Source of the DNA: Fulvivirga ulvae
Lineage (GTDB): Bacteria > Bacteroidota > Bacteroidia > Cytophagales > Cyclobacteriaceae
Reading direction: 5' to 3'
DNA: 64,000 bases
Assembly: GCF_021389975.1 (NCBI RefSeq)
Contig: NZ_CP089981.1
Coordinates: 3,435,501-3,499,500 of the forward strand
The notes below the pieces were generated by a model. It saw nothing but the letters and a program-made list of their open reading frames with translations. It made no database searches and was not told the origin of the DNA. Below, in pieces: positions 26,758-35,838 of the stretch; within the stretch, counting starts at the first letter, position 1, and each line of letters begins with the position of its first letter. The translations under genes and the position numbers were made by a program.

Positions 26758-27611
26758 TGTTTCTGGTCAGCCACTATTAACGTTGATTTACTAAGCTGTT
26801 CGTTGCTGCTCAGTGCTTCTTCAATGAGTTTTATTTTCTGATGGGCAATTTCACTGGCATCTGCACCTAAAAACAAGTGGACTGCCGGATCAGCCTGTTC
26901 ACTCACCGTGATCAGCGCTTCAGCCGCCTTCTCAGGATCATTTGACTGATTTCCATCGATCTGGTTTAAATGTGCCTTTTCCGATTCTCTGGCTGATTTG
27001 TAATCATCAATGGGACTGGCAGATGTTTTGATCGAACCCTTAGATAAAAAATTTGTCCGGAAATAACCTGGATAAACCACCGTGGCATGTACATTGAACC
27101 CCTTCATCTCTTCTGCCAGCGCTTCTGAGAACCCTGCCATGGCGAATTTTGTAGAACAGTAAATGCCAAAGCCAGGAAAACCACCTGAGTAACCTCCAAT
27201 AGAAGAGATGTTGAAAATGTGACCTGATTTCTGATGACGCATGTGCGGTGCAACATGACGGATAACGTTGAGCGGGCCAAATACATTTACATTAAAATTA
27301 TCCCTGACTTCTTCATCACTTAGTTCCTCCAGGGTGCCGACCAGGCCAAAGCCTGCATTATTGACGACCACATCAATACTTCCGAAGTGATCAACGGTTT
27401 TGGCAACGGCCTCTTTCACATTGTTGTCGCTCGTGACGTCCATGGCAAGCGGAAGGAACTCTTCTGACACGGGGCCTGCCTCATGTATCAATGATTCAAC
27501 AGACCGGCTGGTTGCAGCCACACGATAACCATTTGCCAAAAGCTTTTTTACCAGTGCCAGCCCCAGGCCTTTTGATGCCCCGGTAACAAACCATACTTTC
27601 TTTGTGCTCAT
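26754..27611 (-). CDS. SDR-family oxidoreductase
   Basis: The 285-residue protein is a classical short-chain dehydrogenase with cofactor motif TGASKGLG, 'NNAGFG', catalytic Ser in 'NISSIGGYSG' and 'YCSTKFAM' (YxxxK). Basic residues after the second strand ('ATSRSVES') favour NADP(H). It is probably transcribed from the promoter facing the AraC-type regulator that lies upstream in the same direction. The substrate is unknown. Confidence 0.94.
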   Translation of the reverse strand: MSTKKVWFVTGASKGLGLALVKKLLANGYRVAATSRSVESLIHEAGPVSEEFLPLAMDVTSDNNVKEAVAKTVDHFGSIDVVVNNAGFGLVGTLEELSDEEVRDNFNVNVFGPLNVIRHVAPHMRHQKSGHIFNISSIGGYSGGFPGFGIYCSTKFAMAGFSEALAEEMKGFNVHATVVYPGYFRTNFLSKGSIKTSASPIDDYKSARESEKAHLNQIDGNQSNDPEKAAEALITVSEQADPAVHLFLGADASEIAHQKIKLIEEALSSNEQLSKSTLIVADQKQ

Positions 27612-27695
27612 AATTTTTTGTTTTTAATTATGATACAAAGATCCGCTTGCTGCTTTAAAGCTTAATTATAATAAGCAAACCCGGACTTATCAAAA

Positions 27696-28595
27696 TCAAA
27701 CATTTCTAAAACGGGTAGGGGTTATCTCCGTGTGCTGCTTGAAAAACTTATTGAAGTGAGTCACTTCGTTAAAGCCTAAGGCATAAGCAATTTCGGAGAT
27801 ATTCCAGGTACTGTGCCTTAGCAAGATCTTTGATTCCTGAAGAATACGCTCCGAGATAATCTCGGAGGTGGATTTCTCAATAGTCTTTTTTAATGCCCTG
27901 TTCAAATGGTTTACATGTATTGCCAGTTGATCTGCGAAAGCAGATGGGGAGCGGAGGCTCAGCCGTTGGCGGGTGTCATCAATAGGAAACTGTCGTTCCA
28001 GCAGTTCAAGGAAAATGCTGGTGATCCTTTGCGAGGCGTTGCCCTCTTGCTTCTCAAAGTTTGATGAGGGCTGCATTTTCATGGCAATATGCAGTAGTTC
28101 GAAAACGAGTGTACGCAATATATCATATTTATGTGTGTATCCGGAATTGATCTCATCAAACATCCGCTCATAAATAGCGCTGATTTCATCAGCCTGCTTA
28201 TCGGTCAGTTCGAATATTGGTGTTCCGGTAGGTTGGAAAATTTCGTATTGACGTAAATTTCCAAATTGATGAAAAAAGGATTCGGTAAATACGCAGAAAT
28301 ATCCGCTTTGGATTTTATCGATCTCCTCCCAGTTGTATGGTACCTGAGGACTGGCAAATAACAATGCCTTTTTCTTTATTTCAATTACCTTGTCAGCATA
28401 ATGGACTTTATTATTTCCCACAATGAGGCTTATTTTGAAATAATCCCGCCTGCTGTACGGAACGGGCCTGGCTTCCTTTCCTATAAAAGGCGCCAGCTTA
28501 AATACGTTGAAATGACCAATTTCGGTATGTATGCTGTCGGGTACCCAATTGAGTTTTTCCCTGTAAAAGTCTTCAATGCTCTCCACTGGCTTCAT
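27696..28595 (-). CDS. AraC-family transcriptional regulator
   Basis: 299 residues. The N-terminal cupin-like sensing part includes 'YSRRDYFKISLIVG' and 'KKALLFASPQVPYNWE'. The C-terminal AraC DNA-binding domain includes 'LAIHVNHLNRALKKTIEKS', 'ISERILQESKILLRHS' and 'ISEIAYALGFNEVTHFNKFFKQH'. It lies 84 bases upstream of the SDR gene on the same strand, and the pair is a common Bacteroidota arrangement in which the regulator controls the adjacent oxidoreductase. Confidence 0.94.
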   Translation of the reverse strand: MKPVESIEDFYREKLNWVPDSIHTEIGHFNVFKLAPFIGKEARPVPYSRRDYFKISLIVGNNKVHYADKVIEIKKKALLFASPQVPYNWEEIDKIQSGYFCVFTESFFHQFGNLRQYEIFQPTGTPIFELTDKQADEISAIYERMFDEINSGYTHKYDILRTLVFELLHIAMKMQPSSNFEKQEGNASQRITSIFLELLERQFPIDDTRQRLSLRSPSAFADQLAIHVNHLNRALKKTIEKSTSEIISERILQESKILLRHSTWNISEIAYALGFNEVTHFNKFFKQHTEITPTRFRNV

Positions 28596-28667
28596 CGTGT
28601 AAAGTTATAAAAATCAAACCTATAATGTAAAGGCGTGACTCAATTTAAGGAAGCTGAAGCAGGCTGA

Positions 28668-29288
28668 TCAGGCTTTGATCATAGAGAACACATACAACAT
28701 TTCCGTAGCAATCTGTTTGTTCCGGTGTGCATATACCGTTGCCTCTTCCGAGGTGCCGTCAGCATGTTTTGGATCTTCATAAATCACCGAAACCCGTGAC
28801 TCAGCCTCTGCAATGTGAGGGCATTTCTCTTCTGCATCAGAGCAGGTCATAACTGCGGTAAATGCTGCTCGGCAATTGATAGGGTCGTTGTAGATCTTTG
28901 AAAAGCAGGGAATGGCCTCTGCCTCGTACGAGTAAAAGAAAAAATAAACAGGAACAGCCCGGTCTTCTTTCCGGGTGATGAGAAACCCGCAGTCTTCCAA
29001 TGCCTTAATTGCGTTTTGGTGAAACTCCGATGGCTCCGTGCCGCCGGAATACGCCCTGACCATAGGTACTCCTTTAATCCAAGCGATAGTCTCAGCCCAT
29101 ACCTGGCAAAGCTGGCTCCGTCGGGAATTGTGCGTACAAATAAAGTTGAGGTTAACAGCCTGATGCTTATCCACTTTTTCCTGTATGGTATTAATCAGCG
29201 GTTGCAATTCGCTCTTCCTATGCTCTGTTATGGATGAAATATCCAATTGACCTAAAAACTCAGATATTGCAGGGATCAGCTTTCTCAT
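28668..29288 (-). CDS. Arsenate reductase-like low-molecular-weight phosphatase
   Basis: The 206-residue protein has the CX5R phosphate loop Cys51-Arg57 (CTHNSRRS) and 'AYSGGTEPSEFHQNAI'. The redox region 'VMTCSDAEEKCP' holds two further cysteines. The sequence is longer than ArsC of the thioredoxin-coupled type because of an N-terminal helical extension. It probably reduces arsenate or acts as a protein phosphatase. An ArsR-type gene lies upstream on the same strand, and copies of one sequence element precede both genes, favouring arsenate. Confidence 0.85.
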   Translation of the reverse strand: MRKLIPAISEFLGQLDISSITEHRKSELQPLINTIQEKVDKHQAVNLNFICTHNSRRSQLCQVWAETIAWIKGVPMVRAYSGGTEPSEFHQNAIKALEDCGFLITRKEDRAVPVYFFFYSYEAEAIPCFSKIYNDPINCRAAFTAVMTCSDAEEKCPHIAEAESRVSVIYEDPKHADGTSEEATVYAHRNKQIATEMLYVFSMIKA

Positions 29289-29410
29289 ATCACATTTGGA
29301 AGCATCCCCGAAATGCCGTCGCTCTTAGGTTTAACTGTCTTTTTTCTGAAGGTTGACCGCCACGAACGATCTCTTGGACTTTTCTTTGATGGGGATTTCA
29401 TGGTTACCTA

Positions 29411-29427
29411 TTGAAATATTACAATTA
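29411..29427. promoter_or_regulatory. Candidate ArsR operator, copy 1
   Basis: TTGAAATATTACAATTA lies between the arsR-like stop and the arsC-like start. It matches 15 of 17 bases of the element ahead of the arsR-like gene (29793-29809), in the same orientation. Confidence 0.5.
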
Positions 29428-29441
29428 TAAGTCTAATTTTT

Positions 29442-29777
29442 TTAACAACAATTATGGTCTGCTGCTAAAGTGTATTGAGAGAACAGGTTGTTAAACAGGC
29501 TCTTAACCTCCTCCCAACGTGCAGGGTTAATACAGTAACTTACTGAAACACCCTCAATAGTACCCTGTAGAATACCAATGGCCTTTAGTTCTTTTAAGTG
29601 CTGACTGATAGTGGGCTGGGCAAGCCCTAATTCCCAGACGAGGTTCCCGTTTATACATGTGTTTGCCTTAAGCAAATATTGAATAATGGCTACACGAGCC
29701 GGGTGGGCGAAAGCTTTGGCAACCAGGGCGATGTCATTTTGTTCTGAGGTAAAAAGCTCTGTTTTAGTAATTCCCAT
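29442..29777 (-). CDS. arsR: ArsR/SmtB-family metalloregulator
   Basis: About 111 residues with the winged helix 'FAHPARVAIIQYLLKAN', 'GLAQPTISQHLKELKAIGIL' and 'VSVSYCINPARWEEV', ending in a Cys pair (HNCC) that could bind As(III). The ATG at 29777 has an AGGAT ribosome site nearby and is preferred over a TTG at 29798. The neighbouring arsenate reductase-like gene supports an arsenic role. It should repress its own transcript through the palindrome just upstream. Confidence 0.88.
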   Translation of the reverse strand: MGITKTELFTSEQNDIALVAKAFAHPARVAIIQYLLKANTCINGNLVWELGLAQPTISQHLKELKAIGILQGTIEGVSVSYCINPARWEEVKSLFNNLFSQYTLAADHNCC

Positions 29778-29789
29778 TGATTTATCCTT

Positions 29790-29809
29790 ATATTGCAATA
29801 TTACGATTA
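29790..29809. promoter_or_regulatory. Candidate ArsR operator, copy 2, with 12-bp palindrome
   Basis: ATATTGCAATAT (29790-29801) is a perfect palindrome 12 bases before the arsR-like ATG. The overlapping element TTGCAATATTACGATTA (29793-29809) recurs with two changes ahead of the arsC-like gene. Confidence 0.6.
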
Positions 29810-30018
29810 AACAATTGGAATGAAGAAATTACAGGAGAAATTTTAATAAACTATCCCGGGTTTTTAGTCATGTGAATTGAATCAAGGCTTTTCATGCTTC
29901 CTAAAGCCTGATCGTACAGTAGCCGGTAATGTTGTAAGCGGAACCAAAACCCCCTTAAAGGCTTCATCAGCGCCTACATAGAATAGCCTCCCGTGTTTGC
30001 CAATAAATCAATTAAAAT

Positions 30019-30951
30019 CTAGTTTAATTGCATTACGTTAGGTGCCGGTTTGGTTGTTCGGTCTGGGTCAATAAACATTCCGGGCAGGGCCGAAGCTGCG
30101 GTGATTATGAAGAACAAAAGAGACAGGGCTATGGCATTGGCTTCATTAAAAAAGAAATACCCGGATGCATAGAAAAAGACCATTTCGCGCATGCCGAGTC
30201 CTCCGATAGTTACAGGAATAATAGTGGCTATGGAAGAAATAAAGAAGATGCCGATATAGTGCAGATAGTTAGTGTCTATACCCAGGCTCAGCATCAGCAG
30301 GAAGACACTCAAAGCCTGGGTTAATTGTACACCCAATGACAATAAGTTAGCCTTCAGGAAGCGTCTTTTATACTTTCTGAAACCCATGGCAACAACAAGG
30401 TAAAACACCGGATAAAAAAAGCCCGTGCTTATCCCAAGGCCGAATTTCGTTAAAAAATCGGCCTCGTAGATTTGTAAAATGATGATGGCTGTAAGCATAA
30501 GGATGGCAGCCAGGCCACAAAGCCGGTCCAGCAGTATGGCTTCAAAGAGTCTTCGGGTTCTTCTGTTGAATTTACTTTTCAATACCACAATCTTGTAAGC
30601 ATCACCACCTATTCCGCCAGGTAGTATCAAATTATAAAACATGCCTTTGTAATATAAGCGGATATGGAACCCGAAGGTATCCTGAACGCCGATCCGTTCC
30701 AAAAGGTACTTTAACCGGGTAGTGCTTATGCCTTGAGATAAATTATAAGCCAATAAGGCGCCTGCCAGCCATAATGGGTTGGCCTTAAGGATAAGTGCCA
30801 GTGTATCATGGGTGTCTATTTTGCTGAAAACTATGGCTATAGCTGTGGCGCTAACTACAATTTTAACCAACAGCCTGAGGTATCCGGGTATTTTTACTTT
30901 CCACGATAAAGATGTCTTTGATGTTGTATGTTTTTTTGCTTTGGGATTCAT
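30019..30951 (-). CDS. Flippase-like (LPG synthase transmembrane family) protein
   Basis: The 310-residue protein has about eight hydrophobic helices and the family hallmarks 'LYYKGMFYNLILPGGIGGDAYK', 'IPVTIGGLGMREMVF' and 'LDRLCGLAAILML'. Members move or modify lipid-linked intermediates. Its first 89 bases overlap the end of the GT2 gene in another frame, and both are on the minus strand, so they are coupled. With the GT2, GT39 and PAP2 genes it suggests a route that places a sugar on an envelope lipid. Confidence 0.87.
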   Translation of the reverse strand: MNPKAKKHTTSKTSLSWKVKIPGYLRLLVKIVVSATAIAIVFSKIDTHDTLALILKANPLWLAGALLAYNLSQGISTTRLKYLLERIGVQDTFGFHIRLYYKGMFYNLILPGGIGGDAYKIVVLKSKFNRRTRRLFEAILLDRLCGLAAILMLTAIIILQIYEADFLTKFGLGISTGFFYPVFYLVVAMGFRKYKRRFLKANLLSLGVQLTQALSVFLLMLSLGIDTNYLHYIGIFFISSIATIIPVTIGGLGMREMVFFYASGYFFFNEANAIALSLLFFIITAASALPGMFIDPDRTTKPAPNVMQLN

Positions 30952-31828
30952 AGTATATCCTCATCATCAATTCTGCAATAAGACCAAAAGTTATAAATTG
31001 AATACCTGCCAGCAGTAATACCACTCCGAGTATTAATAAAGGCCGGCCCCAGATATCTTCTCCAAGAATTTTAAGGAACAGAAGGTATAAGTTGATAACG
31101 CCACCGGCTATCAGCGCCACGATGCCTAGCGGTCCGAATAAATGAATAGGCCTTCTGAAATATTTTTGATAAAACAAGATCAGAATGAGGTCGCTGATGA
31201 CTTTGAAAGTTCTGCCCAGGCCGTACTTTGATTCACCGTAAATTCTGGGATGGTGCTTTACATCCATTTGTGTTATCCGGGCACCCTTCAGTTTGGCAAG
31301 AATAGGGATAAACCGATGCAGCTCACCGTATAGATCAAGGTTTTTAGCTACCTCTCTGCGAAACACCTTCAAAGTGCATCCATAATCACTGATATGGACA
31401 CCGCTAAGCTTTCTGATCAGGGCGTTGGCCATCTTACTGGGGATTTTTCTCAGCAGCATCCCGTCTTTCCTGTTTTTTCTATTGCCTGCTACTACATCCC
31501 ATTTTCCGGTAATAAGCTCATTAAGCATCATCGGGATATCTTCAGGATCATTTTGAAGGTCACCATCTAAAGTAACGATATAGTCTCCTGCGGAGCAATC
31601 AATGCCAGCCGCAATGGCAGTAGTCTGGCCGTAATTTTTGTTTAATATAACCAGCTTCACATGGTCGTCAGCGCAATCCTTAATATGCTTTACAGTGTTA
31701 TCCGTCGACCCGTCGTCTACAAAAATAATCTCGTATTCCATACCCGTGAGTGCATCCGTTATCTGCCTTAGCAGAGGTGCTACGTTGTGCTCTTCATTGA
31801 GTAAGGTTATAACCAGCGAGAGTTTCAT
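30863..31828 (-). CDS. GT2 glycosyltransferase, polyprenyl-phosphate sugar transferase (ArnC/DPMS-like)
   Basis: 321 residues. The GT-A fold includes 'LVITLLNEEHNVAPLL', 'IIFVDDGSTDNT', 'YIVTLDGDLQNDPEDIP' (DxD-type) and 'VVAGNRKNRKDGMLLRKIPS'. Two C-terminal membrane helices follow (about 230-255 and 265-290), and the tail 'MRIYYESQSKKTYNIKDI' is typical. It transfers a sugar from a nucleotide to undecaprenyl phosphate at the cytoplasmic face. The sugar is unknown. A divergent promoter region separates it from the GT39 gene. Confidence 0.92.
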   Translation of the reverse strand: MKLSLVITLLNEEHNVAPLLRQITDALTGMEYEIIFVDDGSTDNTVKHIKDCADDHVKLVILNKNYGQTTAIAAGIDCSAGDYIVTLDGDLQNDPEDIPMMLNELITGKWDVVAGNRKNRKDGMLLRKIPSKMANALIRKLSGVHISDYGCTLKVFRREVAKNLDLYGELHRFIPILAKLKGARITQMDVKHHPRIYGESKYGLGRTFKVISDLILILFYQKYFRRPIHLFGPLGIVALIAGGVINLYLLFLKILGEDIWGRPLLILGVVLLLAGIQFITFGLIAELMMRIYYESQSKKTYNIKDIFIVESKNTRIPQAVG

Positions 31829-32097
31829 ATCGGGCTTATTTCCAACATAAATTTCGTTTTCAGTGAAATCAGAAGCTATTGTAAACGGTTATATTATCGT
31901 TAATATAAATGCAGTTGCTTAATTTATATTTAATGAGCGAGAGCCACGGGCAGGATTTTATCCTTTTAAGATCTGTTTCAACTGTGCCATCATATTTATG
32001 CAGGGTCTTTACAATTATCTTTTTACAATAACTTCATACTGAGGAAAAATAAGGCCTCCCATTAATTCATAATATTACGGTCTAAGTGTGCAATCGT

Positions 32098-33666
32098 ATG
32101 ACAAACAAGTTTGTTATTATCCTCGGCCTCGCTGCTTTTATATTTTTTGCCAATATATGGGGTACCTCCATCTACATACTTGATGAGGCAAAAAATGCAG
32201 GATGTGCCCGCGAAATGTTTGAGCGTAGTGATCTGGTAGTACCAACTTTCAATGGGAAACTACGCACGGATAAACCTCCGTTGCACTATTATTTCATGAT
32301 CATGGCGTACTATATACAGGGAGAGGCATCTCCATTTAGCGCCAGGTTTTTTTCATCCCTAATGGGGGTACTCACAGTAATTACCGTATTTCTCTTCTCG
32401 CGCAAAGCACTCAGCGAAAATGCAGCTTTCTATGCGGGTTTGGTTCTCCTGGCATCCTTGCAGGTGGCAGTTCAATTTCACCTTGCCGTACCTGACCCAT
32501 ATCTTATATTCTTTACGGTGCTGGGTTCATTTTTATTTTATCAGTACCATGAGAGTAAAAAGCCTTATCAGCTCTATCTTGGCTATGCCTGCTTTGGGCT
32601 GGCTTTTCTCGCCAAAGGGCCGGTAGCACTGGTTTTGCCGGCACTGGGTATTCTGCTGGCACTTTACTTTGGTAAGAGTTTAACATGGAGGAACATTATA
32701 AGCTGGAAGCCATTTCAGGGTGCATTGGTGATACTGCTGATTATTTTTCCCTGGTACTATGCCATATTCCAGGCAACTGATGGTGTATGGGTAGAAGAAT
32801 TTTTCTTTAAACATAACATTGGCCGGTATACATCAACTATGGAAGGGCACGGTGGTTTCCCTTTGGCAGCCCCTGTAATTGCCATAGCTGCACTTTTGCC
32901 ATTTAGCGTCTTTATATTTCAGGCTGTCGCTCTTGCCTGGCGCAGCCGTGAGCACAACTTTTTTCTTACACTTTCTTTGGGTATGAGCATTGCAGTACTA
33001 TCATTCTTTTCATTTTCACGCACTATATTGCCCAGCTATATTTCTCCGGCTTTACCCTTCATGGCTGTATTACTGGGTTATTATTTGTCTTTAGCTACGG
33101 ACAGGAAAATACCAGCCCATAAAAGATTGCTGCCGGGCATATATATTTTACTGGTGATAGCCATAGCAATGCCGGTCGCAGCTTATTTTGGTATAGATCA
33201 GGACGGGTCGATTTCACAACTGGCTCCTCTTGCTTTTTACCTGATTGTTGTCCCTATAGGTGTCATCATAGCCCTTATTTTAGTCTTGAGGTCGAAATTC
33301 AAGATGATGTATTACACCCTCGCGGGTACATTTATGCTGACTTTCTTACTATTCATTTATATAATCTACCCGCGTATGGATGAGAGCAACCCGGTCTATA
33401 AAAGCCATAAGCTGCTGAAAGGCCACCCGGTATACTACCTGGAGCGCATGAATGCCTCGTTTGTTTTTTACCACGATCAGGAAATACCGAAAATCGAGTC
33501 CCTCGACATGCTAAACGAACTGATAGAGAACAGGGAAGACCTGATGATTATCAGCCGTCGCGATAAAGCAGAGCCTCTGTTTCAGGATATAAGACTTGAG
33601 CTGGTGTTTGAGCAGAAGGATCTCTTCGAGAACCACACCACATTGATCTTTGGTATCAGGAACTAG
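32098..33666 (+). CDS. ArnT-like GT39 family glycosyltransferase
   Basis: About 522 residues with around twelve membrane helices. The first loop after helix 1 has 'YILDEAKNAGCAREMFERSDLVVPTFNG' features and 'RTDKPPLHYYFM', matching the catalytic loop of ArnT/PMT enzymes. It should use a polyprenyl-phosphate sugar made by the divergent GT2 and place it on lipid A or another envelope acceptor on the periplasmic side. The ATG at 32098 is preferred over a GTG at 32086. The 3' end overlaps the PAP2 gene by 11 bases. Confidence 0.88.
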   Translation: MTNKFVIILGLAAFIFFANIWGTSIYILDEAKNAGCAREMFERSDLVVPTFNGKLRTDKPPLHYYFMIMAYYIQGEASPFSARFFSSLMGVLTVITVFLFSRKALSENAAFYAGLVLLASLQVAVQFHLAVPDPYLIFFTVLGSFLFYQYHESKKPYQLYLGYACFGLAFLAKGPVALVLPALGILLALYFGKSLTWRNIISWKPFQGALVILLIIFPWYYAIFQATDGVWVEEFFFKHNIGRYTSTMEGHGGFPLAAPVIAIAALLPFSVFIFQAVALAWRSREHNFFLTLSLGMSIAVLSFFSFSRTILPSYISPALPFMAVLLGYYLSLATDRKIPAHKRLLPGIYILLVIAIAMPVAAYFGIDQDGSISQLAPLAFYLIVVPIGVIIALILVLRSKFKMMYYTLAGTFMLTFLLFIYIIYPRMDESNPVYKSHKLLKGHPVYYLERMNASFVFYHDQEIPKIESLDMLNELIENREDLMIISRRDKAEPLFQDIRLELVFEQKDLFENHTTLIFGIRN

Positions 33667-34336
33667 ATGTTACCGGTATACCCGTTTTACTTTTACTGAT
33701 CGTAATATTGATCCTGATCCGGGCATTAGTCCATGCGGGCAGATGGATATGGTTCAGTACAAACCAGCACATGTAAGATGAGAAGGCTCCTAAAATAGCA
33801 CCGAAAGCCACGTCTATGTAGAAATGCTGTAGCAGGTACATACGTGAGTAACCGACCAGCATAGCGTAGACGAGAAAAATAAATTGCAGGTATTTATGGC
33901 GCGGGCAAAGCAATATGAGCAATACGGCCATAGCGAAAGCAGTAGTAGTGTGGCCCGAGGGAAATGACATTTGGCCATGTACATGTACGCCTGGTACAAA
34001 GTGAAGGGCTACGTCATCAGGAAAGAAATTTTTTGGTCTGGACAAGTCAGAAAAAAAGCCTCTTTTTAAGATCAGAATAGAAAGGGCATGCACAATACCA
34101 ATGCCTGCTGAAAGCAAGGCCTGGCGAAAGCTAACAAAAAGCAACAGCACTGTTGAGATAGCAAATACCACCCCGTCACCGGCATAGGTGACAATACGGA
34201 AGAAATTGTCCAGAAGAGTACTGTGGTTTTGATTAATTACAAGAGTAATGGCACCTTTTTCGAATACCATAAGCGGCAGTAGCATTAACATTACAGCAGT
34301 TTGTGTCAGAAGGTAGTTATTACTCTGGTTTTTCAT
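33656..34336 (-). CDS. PAP2-family membrane phosphatase
   Basis: About 226 residues with several membrane helices and the three PAP2 motifs: 'KRGFFSDLSRPKNFF' (KxxxxxxRP), 'PSGHTTT' and 'SRMYLLQHFYIDV' (SRxxxxxHxxxD). Likely substrates are undecaprenyl pyrophosphate or a lipid A phosphate. It is convergent with the GT39 gene and overlaps it, so both probably belong to the same lipid modification set. The ATG at 34336 is chosen; the frame also has a TTG at 34357. Confidence 0.9.
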   Translation of the reverse strand: MKNQSNNYLLTQTAVMLMLLPLMVFEKGAITLVINQNHSTLLDNFFRIVTYAGDGVVFAISTVLLLFVSFRQALLSAGIGIVHALSILILKRGFFSDLSRPKNFFPDDVALHFVPGVHVHGQMSFPSGHTTTAFAMAVLLILLCPRHKYLQFIFLVYAMLVGYSRMYLLQHFYIDVAFGAILGAFSSYMCWFVLNHIHLPAWTNARIRINITISKSKTGIPVTSSS

Positions 34337-34910
34337 CCCGTAAGAATTTATCTCCAAGGTACTTACCTAATGAAAACTACACATGAAGCAATATTAAAGG
34401 CATCGTAAAGAAAGGAGATAAAAACGTGTTGGGGCGGATAACAATTTTAACATATCCAAAACATAATAAAGAGAAACATAACGTTCGTTTAAATTTGAAC
34501 TAACTTCTGTGTAAGAGCTCAGGGGAAAGAAGGCTGGACTTGTGAAATTTGAGTGCGCACCTTTGATTTCAAACCCAGTAGCCTCGTCTGTAAAGGAGGT
34601 AAAAATGCCTGTGTAACCTGAAAAGATCATGTTTTGTTAGTCATTACCTTTTCTATCCGTTTATCACAAACCAAATGGTCGCATGACTTTGATTTTAGCA
34701 GGCCATAAAAAAAGGTAAGTGGAGTATTATTTATAAAGAGGTCATCAAAAAACTGCTAGATACATATTGTAGCACTTATTCTATATTTATTACATGCTAT
34801 TAAGCGTATAATTTTTTTAAAAAAAATTAATTTTGCCCTCAATTTTCATAAAATGTCGAAATGGGCTTGCCTACAATGATATAAATTCAACTATTTAACC
34901 ATAGCAAAGA
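34337..34910. other. Intergenic stretch ahead of the toxin-like island
   Basis: About 570 bases. A minus-strand frame at 34394-34630 has no recognisable features. Near the right end, TAATTTTG (34828-34835) matches the Bacteroidota -7 element TAnnTTTG and may be the promoter of the RHS leader gene at 34911. Confidence 0.4.
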
Positions 34911-35838
34911 ATGACAGCACGAGTATGCACTTACTTTAGTATTATATGTTTGCTCTTTTTATTAATTGGCCACAATGGTTTGACGCAGTCAGAGAAATTT
35001 CAGGTTAATATACCTCCGCCGCCTGATGTTGCTGCCCTGGGAAAATATGGGGAAATACCCGTGGGTACCTATACAGGCATACCGAGCACCATATAGCTCG
35101 TACAGTTGGGTAGCCAATAACCCAATAATATTTACTGACCCTACAGGAATGGAGATTGATTGGGGGGGAATTTCAGGTAGGGAAAAGAGAGTTGCGAAAC
35201 GAGCGTTGAGAAGGCATAATAGTTCTAGCACTTATAAGAATTTATATAAGCAGTTAAAAAAATCTGATAACAGATATGTTATAAAGGCAACTAATGAAAA
35301 ATCAAATACCGGAGCATCTTTTGAAGGAAATTTCAGCTCAATTATAGATGGCCCTGATGGAGAGACTACAAACTTTCAAAATCCAGCCACTGCTGATGAT
35401 TTTGCTACGGGTGAGAAAGGTGGTGTGATAAACCTCAATTTTGGGGGTATTATGGAAGGGGAGTCAAAAAAAACACAAGCAGAATTTTTAGGCGATTTTG
35501 CAGTTGAAGAAGTTGTTCATGCCGCTCAATACGATGACTTGAATCGAAGCAACGAAACCAACCCATTACCAGGTACTGCCAACACTGAGTTTGAAGCTAA
35601 AGCGATTGTTGGTCAAATTAAGTCTGAAAGTAAGAAGTCATTATACACTTCAACGGCAGATAAGTCTGCAAATGCATTTGGGGTAAATGCATTTAGGACA
35701 GGTAGTACCGCCGGTTATGGTGCTGCGCTGAAGACGTGGCATACAAATCCAAGTCTTTCACCAGCGTATCAGATTCGTAGAAGAACTAATGCTGATCCAA
35801 GCTTATTAATAAGGTTAACTAACTCAATAAGAAAATGA
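34911..35838 (+). pseudogene. RHS-family toxin gene reduced to leader plus C-terminal module
   Basis: The first frame (34911-35096) is the start of a Bacteroidota RHS protein: a signal peptide, then 'PPPPDVAALGKYGEIPVGTYTGIPS', which normally precedes more than a thousand residues. It stops at 35094-35096. From about 35080 a different frame (open to 35838) reads 'PYSSYSWVANNPIIFTDPTG', the very end of an RHS core. The whole repeat body has thus been deleted between them. The tail of about 220 residues is a toxin domain containing 'VEEVVHAAQ', like the HELVH helix of zinc peptidases but with Glu for the first His, and a downstream 'EFEAKAI'. The stop overlaps the LRR gene by four bases. Confidence 0.7.

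Noticed and set aside
34394..34630. Minus-strand ORF of 78 codons before the RHS island
   Set aside because: No signal, motif or conserved-looking segment was visible, and the region is AT-rich intergenic DNA. It is not supported as a gene.
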